DNA from: Anaeramoeba flamelloides
Taxonomy: Eukaryota; Metamonada; Anaeramoebidae
Length of the DNA: 64,000 nucleotides
Direction: 5' to 3'
Assembly (NCBI GenBank): GCA_027625915.1
Contig: JANTQA010000036.1
Span: 12,359,001-12,423,000, forward strand
Shown: one piece after another, positions 35,262 through 47,300 of the stretch
Layout: each line of letters starts with the position of its first letter
How positions within the stretch are numbered: position 1 is the stretch's first letter
The notes under the pieces: model-generated
The model's input: the letters and a program-made list of their open reading frames with translations, nothing else
Databases searched by the model: none
What the model was told of the DNA's origin: nothing
Position numbers and translations under genes: made by a program

Positions 35262-35741
35262 CTGTAGTCAAAATAAAGCGTGCAAAAAAATATAATGCGT
35301 GTTTCAAAATAAAAAGCTTGTTTTTTTGTTAGAGAAAACCTATACATTAACCAATCAAAGAAACCAATAATAAACCCGAAAAAAATATGGTATTGGTTTC
35401 TTAACGTTCTATTATTTAAAAAGAAATTCTAAAAATAAAAGGATCAAATTGCAAAATTTATCTCAAAAAATAGAGTTAATTTTTTTGAAAATTTTAACCA
35501 AATCAAAAAAACAAACGATTCTAAAAAATTGAGAATATTATGGAAAATTTTCAACTATTTGCATTAATAATTTAAATTTTTACTGAAAATAACCAGTACT
35601 TTACTTTCAAAATTGATTTGAGTTCAGGTATACTATTTGGTAGTAGATTGGATGTTGCCTTGGTACAAGAATAAAAAAAATCACGGATTTTATTTTGAAA
35701 CACAGATTATAGTTGTTGTGCACGCATTATTTTGATCACTG
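35262..35741. mobile_element. MITE-B copy 3, opposite orientation
   Basis: 480 bp flanked by TA (35260-35261 and 35742-35743) and inverted relative to the copy at 34185. A further degenerate terminal repeat fragment (TTTTGGTCACTG) lies near 35985-36001. Confidence 0.88.
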
Positions 35742-36291
35742 TAGTATGGTATTATTTTTACAATAAAACACCTTTATTTAATATTTAGAAGAGCTGATAG
35801 ATCTTACATTTTTCTTCTTATAATTCGAGTAGTATTTGGGATAACAAAATCAATTATAGAATTATATCGAAATTGGTTCATTATTAAAAAATTGACAAAA
35901 AAAATCGAGGTCGATTCATTAGAACAAAAAGAAAAAATATAGGATTTTTTATTTTCAAAGACAAATTATAAGCTTTGGTCAGACATTATTTTGGTCACTG
36001 GAATTGAGGTGGAATAAAATTGGAAAGTGTTTGGAATCAAATTTTTTTTTTTAGACTAATATTTCGATAACAAATAAATATCACAAATTTAGAAATTTTC
36101 CTAAAAAAAAATATAGACGTTAAAATTTAAAATATAAAAATAATTTCTCTTTCAAAGCAAATCAGAAAGAAAACTTCTTCCTGTTGAAAAATCAAGACTC
36201 TAAAGAATTTTTGTTTATTCAAATTGTAATTCTACTTGGCTACATTATTTTAATCATCCTAAAATGATACATTTTTTTAAAACTTTTTGAA

Positions 36292-38715
36292 ATGAACAAA
36301 ATTAATTTACAAACCTTTTCACTCTTAGTTTTAATAAACGATCACGTCAATGGAGATTCCAAGAAAATTGAAAAAAAATCAAAAGAAACTCTTTTTTATC
36401 TCGAAGAGCTGAATAAAAGAGCCAAAAAAGGACAAAATTACAAAATATTAAGTCGATTAAAAAAAACAAACAAAGAGCACTTTAAAACCCTTAAGTCCTT
36501 TTTCAAGCAAGCAGACACACCAGATTTTTTATTTGAATTTTTTGATCTCATTAAAAAAGAATCCTTTCCAAAAGTAGGGACGACAACACCAATTGGAATC
36601 TTTTTCAGAGAATGTTTGTTGTCATGGAATTTTTTTATGTTTGAGGGAGCATCTGAATTATTGGTTTCAATTGAAAATACCCTTTTACAATACAAACAAG
36701 AAAAAAAGGACAATTTCAACAAAAAAAAACAAAAACAAAAAGAACAAGAACAAGAAAACCACAAACAAAAACAAAAGGAACAAAAAGAACAAAAGCTTGT
36801 TTCAAATTCAGAAAAGATCTTTTCAAAATTTGAGAATTCACTTTTAGAAAGATCGTTTGATAATGTGCAAGAATATTTGCATTACTACTTTGACAATAAC
36901 ATTTCAAAGCAAACAACCTTATCCTTTGCTACGCTAAATTTGGCAAGAATATATTTAGAATTTGGGTGTGTCTCTTTAGGCTTGCAGGCACTGCAAGAGT
37001 CGCTTAAAGTTGCGCAGTCACAGAAGGATCTCAAGGCCTTAATCCAGTCGCTCTTAATGCTGGCACATATCCAAACGGAGCAAAGACAGTTCCAAAGAGC
37101 AAAGCAAACACTCGAGAGGTGTTTAACAAGAGCAAGGGAATGCAACGAGCCCGAACTTGAGCAACTTGCGCTGCTTGCCAGCGCCCGTACCGAGTTGATC
37201 CTAAATAATTCCAATTCTTCGAATCCAAATTCAAATTCCAATTCCATCGAAACACATAACCGTGGCCGTCTCAACAAATCAAATAAGGACTCAAATTTAG
37301 AAAAATATCAGTTAGATCAAAAAAGCAACCAAATTATCGAATTACCACAAAACTATTTCTCAATTCAAAGGCTCTGGCAGGCACTTGAGAGATATTACAA
37401 ATCTGCCCAATTTTCAAACCTGCAAAGCCAAAATAACCAAGTCTCTTCCTTTTTAGTTGGCGCAGCAGCTTGGAAAATGCTAGGAAATATTTCCTTACAA
37501 CAATTAAGCTTATCATCTGCCTTGGAAAAAATAAACAAAAAAAAGAAAAAAAAAAACGCAAATTTCAAAATTTCGTCAAAGAAGAACACAAACAGTACTC
37601 TCAAAATCCAAGACAAAGAATCGCTCAACGAGAACCAGTATGTAACGAAATTAAAAACAAACAAAACCCGATTATTAAATTTCAGTATTGAGCACATCTT
37701 AGCACATTCGCAATTAGCATTCCACAAAATGATCAAGGGCAAAATTGAAAGCTCTTTCAAGCTCATCAAAGAATTAAGCCAATTATTAAAACTTGAAAGC
37801 AATTTCATAATTCCGAAAGTGGCCTTTCAGTTCCTTGATCTTGTCAAGTTAATTTTATTAATGAAATACTCAATTCTCAGTGGCAATTATAAATTTGCCA
37901 AGATCTTAATTTCTCGTTTTTTGGAAAATTCGTCCATAATAAATCAGACCAATAATACCAACCTCAATAATTTCCAATATAGATCAAACTCTTTAACCAT
38001 TGGATCAGAATTAAGATTCGAAATAATGGTTCTGTCTGTAAACGTGTTCATATCCGAAAGCCAGTTCCAATTAGCCCAAAACAGATTGGAGCAGATCAAA
38101 TTGATATTCCAGATCAACCCAAAAATAATCTCGATATACTCCACATATTACCATTTCATGATGGCCAAAATACTCGAAAAAAGTTTCCCCTTAAACGCCT
38201 TGACACATTTAATACAATCAAAGCAGTTTTCTCAGCATTTGGGGTTGCAAATTTTATTGCCTCAGATCATTTTGCTTTCCGCGAAAATTAAACTCGCCCT
38301 TGGTAAAACGCTGAGCGCAATAAAAATCTTTCAAAGCAATTGGCATAGATTGACAAACTCCAACGATATTCTCCTGGCAGCGAACGCAATGTGCGAATAC
38401 GTTTATTGCCTGATACAAACAAACGCCATCAACAACAAGAAAAATCAAACCACAGCACTAAACTGTTTGAAAAATGCCATTAACTGCTATACAAAAATAC
38501 AAAACTTCAATTTGGTAGCTAAATCGGCGTCTTTATTAAGCGCACTCTATCACAAATTTAACCAAACACAAAAAAGAGATTTTTGGGCAAAGGAATGGAA
38601 AGCCGCCAATAATAGGTTACAAAATAGAAACCATCCATTCGTTTATAACCTACAACAAAGCACCTATAGTTTAGAAAAATTATTTCAAATTGTTTGTCAC
38701 AATCTGAATATTTAA
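36292..38715 (+). CDS. APC5: anaphase-promoting complex subunit 5
   Basis: An 807-residue APC5 homologue, a TPR scaffold of the APC/C ubiquitin ligase. The N-terminus matches the family (LLVLINDH near 12, then GIFFRECLLSWNFFMFEG near 103-120). A Lys/Gln-rich low-complexity spacer covers about 140-170. The diagnostic block (NVQEYLHYYFDN, then LSFATLNLARIYLEFG and LGLQALQESLKVAQ, about 196-250) is the APC5 signature TPR region. More TPR-like helices continue to the end, and the C-terminus (ALNCLKNAINCYTKI, then LYHKFNQTQKRDFWAKEW) mirrors the animal APC5 ending. Asn/Ser- and Lys-rich inserts near 305-345 and 420-450 account for extra length. A single exon, preceded by AT-rich DNA and followed by poly-T. 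Confidence 0.93.
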   Translation: MNKINLQTFSLLVLINDHVNGDSKKIEKKSKETLFYLEELNKRAKKGQNYKILSRLKKTNKEHFKTLKSFFKQADTPDFLFEFFDLIKKESFPKVGTTTPIGIFFRECLLSWNFFMFEGASELLVSIENTLLQYKQEKKDNFNKKKQKQKEQEQENHKQKQKEQKEQKLVSNSEKIFSKFENSLLERSFDNVQEYLHYYFDNNISKQTTLSFATLNLARIYLEFGCVSLGLQALQESLKVAQSQKDLKALIQSLLMLAHIQTEQRQFQRAKQTLERCLTRARECNEPELEQLALLASARTELILNNSNSSNPNSNSNSIETHNRGRLNKSNKDSNLEKYQLDQKSNQIIELPQNYFSIQRLWQALERYYKSAQFSNLQSQNNQVSSFLVGAAAWKMLGNISLQQLSLSSALEKINKKKKKKNANFKISSKKNTNSTLKIQDKESLNENQYVTKLKTNKTRLLNFSIEHILAHSQLAFHKMIKGKIESSFKLIKELSQLLKLESNFIIPKVAFQFLDLVKLILLMKYSILSGNYKFAKILISRFLENSSIINQTNNTNLNNFQYRSNSLTIGSELRFEIMVLSVNVFISESQFQLAQNRLEQIKLIFQINPKIISIYSTYYHFMMAKILEKSFPLNALTHLIQSKQFSQHLGLQILLPQIILLSAKIKLALGKTLSAIKIFQSNWHRLTNSNDILLAANAMCEYVYCLIQTNAINNKKNQTTALNCLKNAINCYTKIQNFNLVAKSASLLSALYHKFNQTQKRDFWAKEWKAANNRLQNRNHPFVYNLQQSTYSLEKLFQIVCHNLNI

Positions 38716-39206
38716 CTTTTTTTTTTTTTTTTCTTTTTCTTTTTTTTTTTTACTTTCATTTATTACTACACGAACAGAAAAAGCAATATATAAAACATTC
38801 TATATACATATTTTATGATATTAAAAACACAAAAAATCTGTTATATATAGATCACATATTTATTAAAAAAAATATGTGATATAGTTATAAAAAAGAAGAT
38901 AAAACATGTTATAAAATTGACAATGTTTGTTGAATTAATTTTCTTCAGTAAAAATTCTTTTTTTTATCTTTGATAAAAATAAGTGTTTCTTTTTTTTTTT
39001 TTTTTTGTTATAAAACTATTTTTTTCTTTCCTAAAATTATCTTTGCACATTTATTTAAATTTATACTTTTATTAGATTTTTAAAATTGTCAATGAGGCAC
39101 ATTCTAAATGAATTATTTATATACACTACAAGTACCATACTTTTATTGTTATTAATGGGTTTAGTACATTTTGTACATATTTTTTTTTTTTTTTATTAGT
39201 AATATA
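38716..39206. other. 3' flank of APC5, poly-T and AT-rich
   Basis: Poly-T runs directly after the stop codon and a duplicated poly-T block near 38990-39005. No gene. Confidence 0.5.
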
Positions 39207-39697
39207 GTAGGGAAAAAAATACTGTACATGAAAAAAATCCCGGGCAAGATTTTTAATTGTGAGTATTAGTAAAATTTTTGTCTAATTTCAATGAAATCCT
39301 TTTTATAAATAACCAATTTTTTTATGAGATTAGTAATAAACCTACCTAAAGTTCATCAAAGTAAGGTGTCTCTAGAATACTCGAGTAATTGTTTGATAGC
39401 CGAAAGTTGATTAACTTTTTTGGAAAAATAATCGAGTTTTATTGAGGTTTACTTGAGTTTGGAAAATGATAATTTTTTTTCTTGTTTTTTGATTGATTGA
39501 ATGGTGTTTTGAACAAGTGTGATTTCATTAATCATCATTCTAATAAGTGGGGGGGGGGGGGGGTTATAATTGAAAAAGTCGATTCTTAAAAAAAGGAATT
39601 TGATTATAAATAAATGAAATTACAGAATAATTTTACAAATACTCATAATTAAAAATCTTGTCCGGAATTATTTTCATGTCCGGTATTTTTTTCACTG
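39207..39697. mobile_element. MITE-D copy 1
   Basis: Terminal inverted repeats GAAAAAAATACTGTACATGAAAAAAATCCC-type (left) and mirror (right, 39630-39697). They share CAAGATTTTTAATTGTGAGTATTAGTAAAA. The interior has TCTAGAATACTCGAG and TTTGGAAAATGATAA and a G15 run at 39549-39563. Copies are at 45403-45888 and, older, at about 52595-53092. About 490 bp and non-coding. Confidence 0.75.
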
Positions 39698-39723
39698 CTT
39701 TAATATATAAAATTATTCTGAAA

Positions 39724-41043
39724 TTTTGAATGAATCCAAATATTAACAAAATACTAAAATCAAACAAATTATCAGAAATAAAATATTTAGGAATTTGGTT
39801 CAAAAAAAAAATATCTACAAAAAAACTTCAAAAAAGTAAAAAACAATTTTACAAAAATACAACTTATTTTGAGTCAACAAAAAATTTGTAAATAGGAGTA
39901 AAATTGCAAATGTTCAAATCAAGATACATTTGCCAAATATTTTATGAATTATTCATTTTTAATTTATATCAAAAAGATTTTGACTCGATAGATGTTTGGA
40001 TAAATAAAAAAGTAACAAATTTTTTAAAAATAAATCCACACTCTTCAAGAATAATTTATAAAATCAAGAAAAAAGTGATCAAGTCAAAAATTCAATCATT
40101 AAAAGAAGATTTATAGTCAAATAAAAATTAGAACTTCTCGGTTTTGAAAACATATACTCAAAAATCTAAAATTTTCAAAAAAAGACTATGATATTATTAA
40201 CTAGGAAACAGGAAACTTAAAATTATAAAATAAAAATTTAATTAATTTTAGACAAAACTTGATAATCAATTTTTCTGGATGAAAAGTTCAAGAATATTTA
40301 AAAATTATTAGGTATAATAACAATATCAAGAAAAAGTTATCTCAACAAGTGTCATGATTAATAAAGATTTTTTACATATCAAATTATTTAATTTAATATA
40401 AGATTTTACTCGATTACTTTCAATTCAAGAAAATTTTAAAGATTCTTTTTTTTAATTCATGTTTTTTTTATAGAAAAATAATTATTTTTCAATTTATAAT
40501 CATAATAATCAGGGTAAAAAATATTTTTAAAAACAGAAAGATATAATTTTCATTTAAATTAAGATATTTTACAAAAATTCTTGGTAGATATGTTTATATC
40601 AAAGATAAAAATTAACAAAATCAATATTTATTCTTCTCTGCGAAAAGATATTTCAATTTACAAATTATTGAAGTTAAAAGTGCTATTTTTTATTAGGACT
40701 GTAAAAGGAAATGAGCCCCCCCTCAAAATAATATAAAAAAAAAACAGTGCTATTTTTTGTTGAGTATTGTCCATTCTAAAAACGAAATCTAAAATTTTGA
40801 ATTATTGAATCTAATTAAAATTAATAAAAAAACCCAAAGAATTACCTATTAGGTTAGGTTAAATTAAGGACAAATTATTCATCTTGTCATTAGTCAAAAG
40901 TAAACAAAAATGCGATTCTTTATTAAAATTTGGAAACAAAAATTTAGAAATTTGGCAAGTGCTTAGGTTACCTAAAATTCAAAATGATCAAGTAAAATCC
41001 AGTATTTTACTCAATTCTTTTAAATTCTCAAAAAATTAATCTT
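39724..41043 (+). mobile_element. LINE 3' half with recognisable RT C-terminal region
   Basis: One frame runs from 39730. KYLGIWFKKKI (the conserved YLGI after the RT palm) is followed, past one in-frame stop, by an open stretch to 40116 containing YQKDFDSIDVWINKKV and NPHSSRIIYK. Further downstream (about 40910-41040) the same protein seems to end with LLKF...NKNLEIWQVLRLPK. This shares LLKF and NKNLEI with the ends of the copies at 46384-46654 and 59171-59418. The element is 5'-truncated and carries stops, so it is inactive. It abuts the MITE-D copy. Confidence 0.65.
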
Positions 41044-41095
41044 TTAAAAGGAAATTAAACCCCGTCCTTCAAAATATAAAAAAAAATTACTCTAA

Positions 41096-41768
41096 ATTTA
41101 AATTCATTATACAAACTCATATTTCATTTCGAATGAATTCCGAATATAAAAATATTTTGTAATTCTAAATAAAGAATTTTATGAATCTATTTATTGTTCG
41201 CCTTTCATTGTTTAAAAACAAAATATCAAGGAAAATATGAATATATATAATCTCTAATTTAAATTTAACTATCGATGTGCTATTGTCTTCCTTTTTATTT
41301 CTATGTATTTAAAATCAAATTCTAATTAAAATAATTTTGAAAAGTTCCCTTTGAACAAGCATAGATAAAAATACTAATGATAAAACGTTTTCCCATGTTT
41401 ATAAGATGGTTAAAGTTCATTTTATTTAACAGAATATATATATATATATATATATTCCATTATTTACCCCCCCCCCCACACACACACACACCTTTTAGAT
41501 TCAGATTTTGAGGGGAAAGATCACTCCTTATTTCCCATTTTGATTTTTGGAAATAAAAAAAATAAAATTATTTGGAATTATTATTTTAAAAGATTGTATT
41601 TTCTTTTATTATTTAATAAATTTTTTAATTTTATTTTTTTACTTTTTTTTCACTAAATATATTTTCTTTATATTGGGGAGAAGAAGAATTAAAAAGAAAA
41701 AAAAAAAACAAGTGTTTTGTTTTTAATACTGTGATTATTGAAACACACAAGTATAAGTAACTTGAAAA
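41096..41768. other. AT-rich stretch with compound microsatellite
   Basis: At 41434-41490 a (TA)n run, then C11, then (CA)n. It is the mirror-like counterpart of the array near 22986-23042. No gene. Confidence 0.6.
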
Positions 41769-41981
41769 TCAATAATCAAAGTCAAAGATCAAAATAAAAA
41801 CGGATCCTAATAAATCTGAAAAAAAAAGAAGAAAAAAAAATTCAACAATGAAATCACAATCCCCAAAACAACCTTCATAATGAATTATTAAATTAAAAAA
41901 AAAAAAATATTGGTCTGGATGGGATTTTTGGTGTTCTTTATTAAAGACAACATTTAACTTTTTTTTTAATTTTTTAACCAT
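41769..41981 (-). CDS. candidate small basic protein, probably two exons
   Basis: A true ATG at 41981 opens 36 codons (MVKKLKKKLNVVFNKEHQKS at the start). A GAAG|GTTG donor (41872) and a superb polypyrimidine acceptor (TTCTTCTTTTTTTTTCAG) define a 57-nt intron at 41816-41872. The second exon (41769-41815) ends in TGA. The spliced product is 51 aa. Because the intron is a multiple of three without stops, the unspliced frame (70 aa) is also open. The N-terminus is basic and the C-terminus hydrophobic, possibly membrane-associated. No family is recognised. Confidence 0.4.
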   Translation of the reverse strand: MVKKLKKKLNVVFNKEHQKSHPDQYFFFFNLIIHYEGCFGDCDFIVEFFFLLFFSDLLGSVFILIFDFDY

Positions 41982-42077
41982 TTCTTCTTATAAATTCTGT
42001 TTAAAATTTCTTTACTTATTCTTTTTTAAGGTCTTATCTTCAATTTAATGTTAATTTACTTTATAATCATAATATTA

Positions 42078-42252
42078 CAATCATTTCTACTTTTATGAAA
42101 CAAACTTTCAATGAAATTTAACAGACAATAAAAATCAAATTCTAGTAAAATTATTTATATATAAAAAAAATTCCAAAAAATGTGCTTTAATTTGAGATTC
42201 TCCGGTTTCGTAAATTTCATTAAATTTTTATGTATTAAAAGTGGAACTGGTT
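42078..42252. mobile_element. MITE-A copy 4, degraded
   Basis: The palindrome is recognisable by CTACTTTTATGAAACAAACTTTCAATG and the mirror block ending AAAAGTGGAACTGG. Many differences from the other copies suggest an older insertion. Confidence 0.6.
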
Positions 42253-44311
42253 ATATTTAAATGTGTATTTCTAATATATAATTATGGAATATGCGATGAT
42301 TCTATTTAAAAAACCTATGCAAAATTTGAAATGAATATTATAACCTTTGTAGAATTATAATACCAAATTTAGATATTAGAAATTTCAATTTCCTTAATAT
42401 TGTTTCATATATATTATTGTAAAACAAAAAACTGAATTTTAAAATAAACACCAATTCAAAATTTTTACCATACACCAAAATTTGATTTGTGATAAAAAAA
42501 AATCATATTTAATCAATTCTAGAAGAAATACCCAATTAATACCCCCACACTAATTGAAATCCTAACAAATGTTAATAAATTACAATTCCCACAAACCAAA
42601 AAATATATAATTATCAATATAAATAAATAATCGGTGTGTTAAACATTTTGGAGAGAGCAAAAAAAAAAAAAAATACCTAGCTGAATTTGTTTAAATTTTA
42701 TTAGGAATATTGATCGATCAATTGTTAGATACTACCAACTAATTTTGTTTGAGTTTTTCTATTTGGAACAATACAACTTTAACATAATATCAATAGTTGA
42801 AAAAAAATTTGATCGAATGAAACAAGTTACTAAATTCAAGAAATTAAATGAAAACAAAAAATCAAAGTCGAAAAAATGACTATCATGTTTTACAAAAAAC
42901 AAAATTTATTTCCAATTTGAACGAAATTGTATTATTGTGATTATTTGGACTGTTTTAGCCGTATGGAAAATTTTGGAATTTTTTTTTATTTTCAAACCTT
43001 TTAAAAATTATAATCGATGTATTTTTATTTAAAATTTTACCTAGTTTTTTTAAATCTAAATCTTGAATATTCCAGGATTATCCATTTAAAGACTCATTTA
43101 AATAATCTTTATGAAAAAAAAAATTAATACAAGATTGAAAATAAAGTTAAAAAAAATTTTTATAAAAAATCACAAAAAAATAAAAACTAAAAAAAATTTT
43201 TAATTAAGAACAACCAAAAACACATTCCCAATATTTTTTTTTGGTTTTTTTAATTTGATAAAAAATCATGAAGGTTATTTGGGATGTCTAGTTTTTAAAA
43301 GTTACATTTCCTTTTTTTCATTTTTAATCTCTTTTCTTAAACCATTAGTATAGTTGGATAATTTTTTATACTGATAATAAAAAATTTTTCATTTTTTTAA
43401 AATTTATCATTTTAATCGAAATTTTTAAAAAAAAATATAAAATTTTGTTGTTTTGAAAATTGAAAATTTCATTTATAATGTGCGCTTTTAGTCTTTAACC
43501 TTTATATTTTATGATATTTTCAAAAAAAATATTTTTTTCAAGAAGATTTGTATTAAAAAACCAAAAATGTCAAAAAAAGATAATTGTCACAATTGGCTTA
43601 TCTTAATAAGAATAGAATTTTTAACTCAATAATTTATAAAATCTTTCTAAACAATATTAAGATTTTTTTATAAAAGTTGTAATTTATGAGATATGAGTTG
43701 CCGTAAAAATGGACTTTTTTTCATTTTTATAGCTATTTATAATTAAAAATACACTATTTCAGTTTTAAAGATAATTCGAAATTCAGAGAATTGATACTAG
43801 ATTTTTTAATTAGTGATAAGAATTTAATTATCATTTGAATTCTTATTATATTTAAAAACATATTGATGATTTTATGAAGATTCTAATTAAATTTTTTTAA
43901 ATTTAAAAAAAAAATTACCCCTTTTTTTTATTTCTCACTTTTTTTTAGAATAGGTTGAATTTTAAACACCAAACTCCAATGTTTTACCAAAAACCACATC
44001 CTAAAGCTATTTGTATTCAAATAAATGGAACCAAATTTTCAATTAGCTTTCCATAAAAAGATTTGTTAAATCATAGAATATTTCAACTTTTTAATACTTG
44101 AATAAACTAAAATTATTAATTTCCTTTGAGAATTCGGGACTTTGGTGATTTATTTTATTTCTTGAAATGTGATTAAGGCCATGACTAAGGAAAGTTGAAT
44201 GTAAATTTGTATCTTTTTCTTTTCCAATTAACATTCTACATATTCCCAATTACCCATTTTCATTTTTTGATTAAGAAAAATCTTTTCGCTTACTTTTTCA
44301 ATTGTTCAAAT
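42253..44311. other. AT-rich stretch upstream of the capping-enzyme homologue
   Basis: No gene or repeat recognised. Homopolymer A/T runs dominate. The final 150 bp presumably hold the promoter and 5' UTR of the next gene, but no motif stands out. Confidence 0.45.
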
Positions 44312-47300
44312 ATGAATCAAAATTCAGATAAACAAATAAACACCAATACCTTTTCAAAAAAAGAATCAATACAGCCAGTATTAACTTTAAACAGTCCAAA
44401 GGAAATCAACCATACAAAGAAACAACCACAAACAATTACCACATCACAAATACAAATTGTAAGATCTCGTCATATTATGAAGCAAATTAAAACCCTTATT
44501 ACAAAACAACATGATCAGTCTCAAAAAAAGCAACAGATCTTACAAATTTTCGACTCACGACAAAAAGAAGTCGAAAAAAAAGATCAGGAAGGAACAAACA
44601 AAGAAACAGAAAAAGTGTTTCATAAAGAAAAAGAATTTCAAAAAGAAATTCAAAAACAAAAAGAAAAAAGAAAAGGAAAAGAGGAACTTAAAAAGAAAAT
44701 TAAAATTGAGGTTCTTAAAAAAAAAGAAGAAATAGAGACAGACAAAGAAAAAGAAAAAGAAAAAGAAAAACAAATTTTAAAAAAATTCTCAACAATCCAA
44801 GTCTTCCCTCGCAAAACAAAAAAAATTATTGGAATTGAAAAGAATAAATTCTTTTTTCCAATTGAAACACGTAAAAGAAAAAAACCACTTGTAAAGATCT
44901 CGAAATTTATTCCTGTGAAAAATATTATCCAAATTTCACCAAAGAAAAAGACCCTTAGTGTTCCCTTTGGTTGGGAAAAAATACCAAGAATGGGAAAATT
45001 AATTCCCAACACAAAAATAATTCCTCTAAAAACGCCGCTATCAAAAAAGTATTCTATTTTTTCTTATTCTTGTACCTTTTCCAATTTCTTTTTCTTTTCA
45101 TTTTCCTTTTTGTTTTTTAATATCAAGTCATGAAATTTTGGGCTTTAATAAGCATAAATACAGTCCAATGACTTTTTATAGCACACTAAAAGCTCACAGA
45201 TAAGGCATAAAATAACCAAAATAAGACACAAAAAAAAAAACTAATAACAAGGCACAAAAAAAGGATTGGGAATAATAACGCACAATTTTTTTTTTATTCA
45301 ACTCAAACAAAAATCCAAAAAAAAATTATGTGCCCTATTTTCGATAGAATTGTATATTTAAAAAAAATTTTTTTGTGCCTTATTTAATTAATTCCAGTAA
45401 AGTAGTGAAAAAAATATCATACATGAAAAAAATCCCAGACAAGATTTTTAATTGTGAATATTAGGAAAATTTTTGTCTATTTTCAATCAAATCCTTTTTA
45501 TAAATAACCAATTTTTTTATAAGCTCAAGTAATAAACATACTTAAAGTTCATTAAAGTGGGGTGTCTATAGAGTACTCAAGTATTTGTTTAATAAAAAAA
45601 GTAGATCTACGTTTTTTATAAAAAACAATCCAGTTTTATAGAGATTTTACTTGAGTTTGGAAAATGAAATTTTTTTTCTTGTTTTTTGATTGATTGATTG
45701 AATGGTGTTTTGAACAAGTGTAATTTCATTAATCATAATTCTAATTGGTGGATGTGTTATAATTATAAAAGTTTCTTAAAAAAAAGGATTTGATTTTAAA
45801 TAAAAGAAATGGCACATCAATTTTCCCTAATATTCACAATTAAAAATCTTTTTTGGGATTTTTTTCATGGACGATATTTTTTTCACTCATATACTTTAAA
45901 TAGCGCATGAAATGTAATAGAACATTTACTAACCAGTATTCGAAAAATTAAAGAGTTAGGTTTCGCTTCAAAAATACCACTGTAATTTTCCAATTCATTA
46001 AAGAGAGTTTTGATTCCAAATTCTCAAAATATTTTGCTAATTATAATCAAGAAAAAACTTTAAACTTTCATAAAATCAATTAAAAATGAAAAGCACACCT
46101 AATCTGGTTTTTCCTTTTTGAACTTTGAACAAAATTTAAACTTTTTTTTCTTTGAATTTATCAGTCCAAAGCAATAATAACTATTTTTAACAAAAACATC
46201 ACCTGAAAAATAAATTGGAGAAAATTTCTATTCTACCTTCTAAAAAATAGAACAAAGATCTTTGGAAAGGTATAAATTTTAACAGCTTGCTGTCAAACCT
46301 AAAACCCTGGAATTTTCAAAAAACTCCGAAAATTCTATTTTTCTGATCAATTGAAAATATTAGTAAAAAGTCAATTTTTTTTTTTTTATTTTGAAGGGAG
46401 GAAATCAATTTCCTCTTACAGCCATTAGGTTTTTTTTAATTTAAGAAATAAACTGAAAATTAAATAAATTTTCGGTTTATTTCAAAAATTAAAAAAAACC
46501 GCCGTTAGCTTTTCAAAAATTTATAAGAATCGGGTAAACATTAAAGATTGTTATCTATTCTTTTGAATTAAAAAACCCTAGGCACTTGACGGCACTCTAC
46601 GGCACTTTCCCTAATTTCTAAATTTTTGTTTAGAAATTTCAATAAAGAATCATAAAAAAGTCAATTTTTTTTTTCCTATTTGAAAGATAAATATCTAAAT
46701 TATCATGCAACGACCAACCATTCGAATTGAGGCATTGATTAAATATTCAAAATCCATCAATTTTAACTATTTGATAAATATAAAAATTAAAAAAAAATCC
46801 CAAATTTTCAAAATTAATTGAGAATGTGACTGAAAACGAAAATCTTATTAATTTTGAAATTCAAATTTTACCAAAATAATCATTTCTATCAATTTAAAAA
46901 CATTTGAATTTTTGCAAATTTGAGAAAGGTGTTTGATTATCGTGAACTTACATTAAATTAAGAAAACCATTTTGTGAAAAAAAAATAAATCCACAAAGTT
47001 TCCCAATTGAAATTTAAAATTTTGAAAAATTATTAAAAAAAAAGATCTAAAGAAAATAAAACTCTTATTTCATAAATGTAAAAACAAAAATAATTCTCAT
47101 AATAGATGTTTTCCAAACAAATTTAGAAATTTATAAAAGGAATAATCACAATGAATTAAATTTTCAATTTTTAGTCATTTTCTCAATAAATTTTGAAAAT
47201 TTGGAGTTTCTTTTTTTTATCTCTATATTTATCAAAGGGTTAAAATTGATGGATTTTGAATATTTAATCAATGCCTCAATTCGAACGGTTGATTGTTGCA

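Noticed and set aside
36438-37277. Several 66-130-codon frames antisense to APC5, and others inside PUS3 and the actin-like gene
   Set aside because: They are shadows of conserved coding sequence on the other strand or frame.
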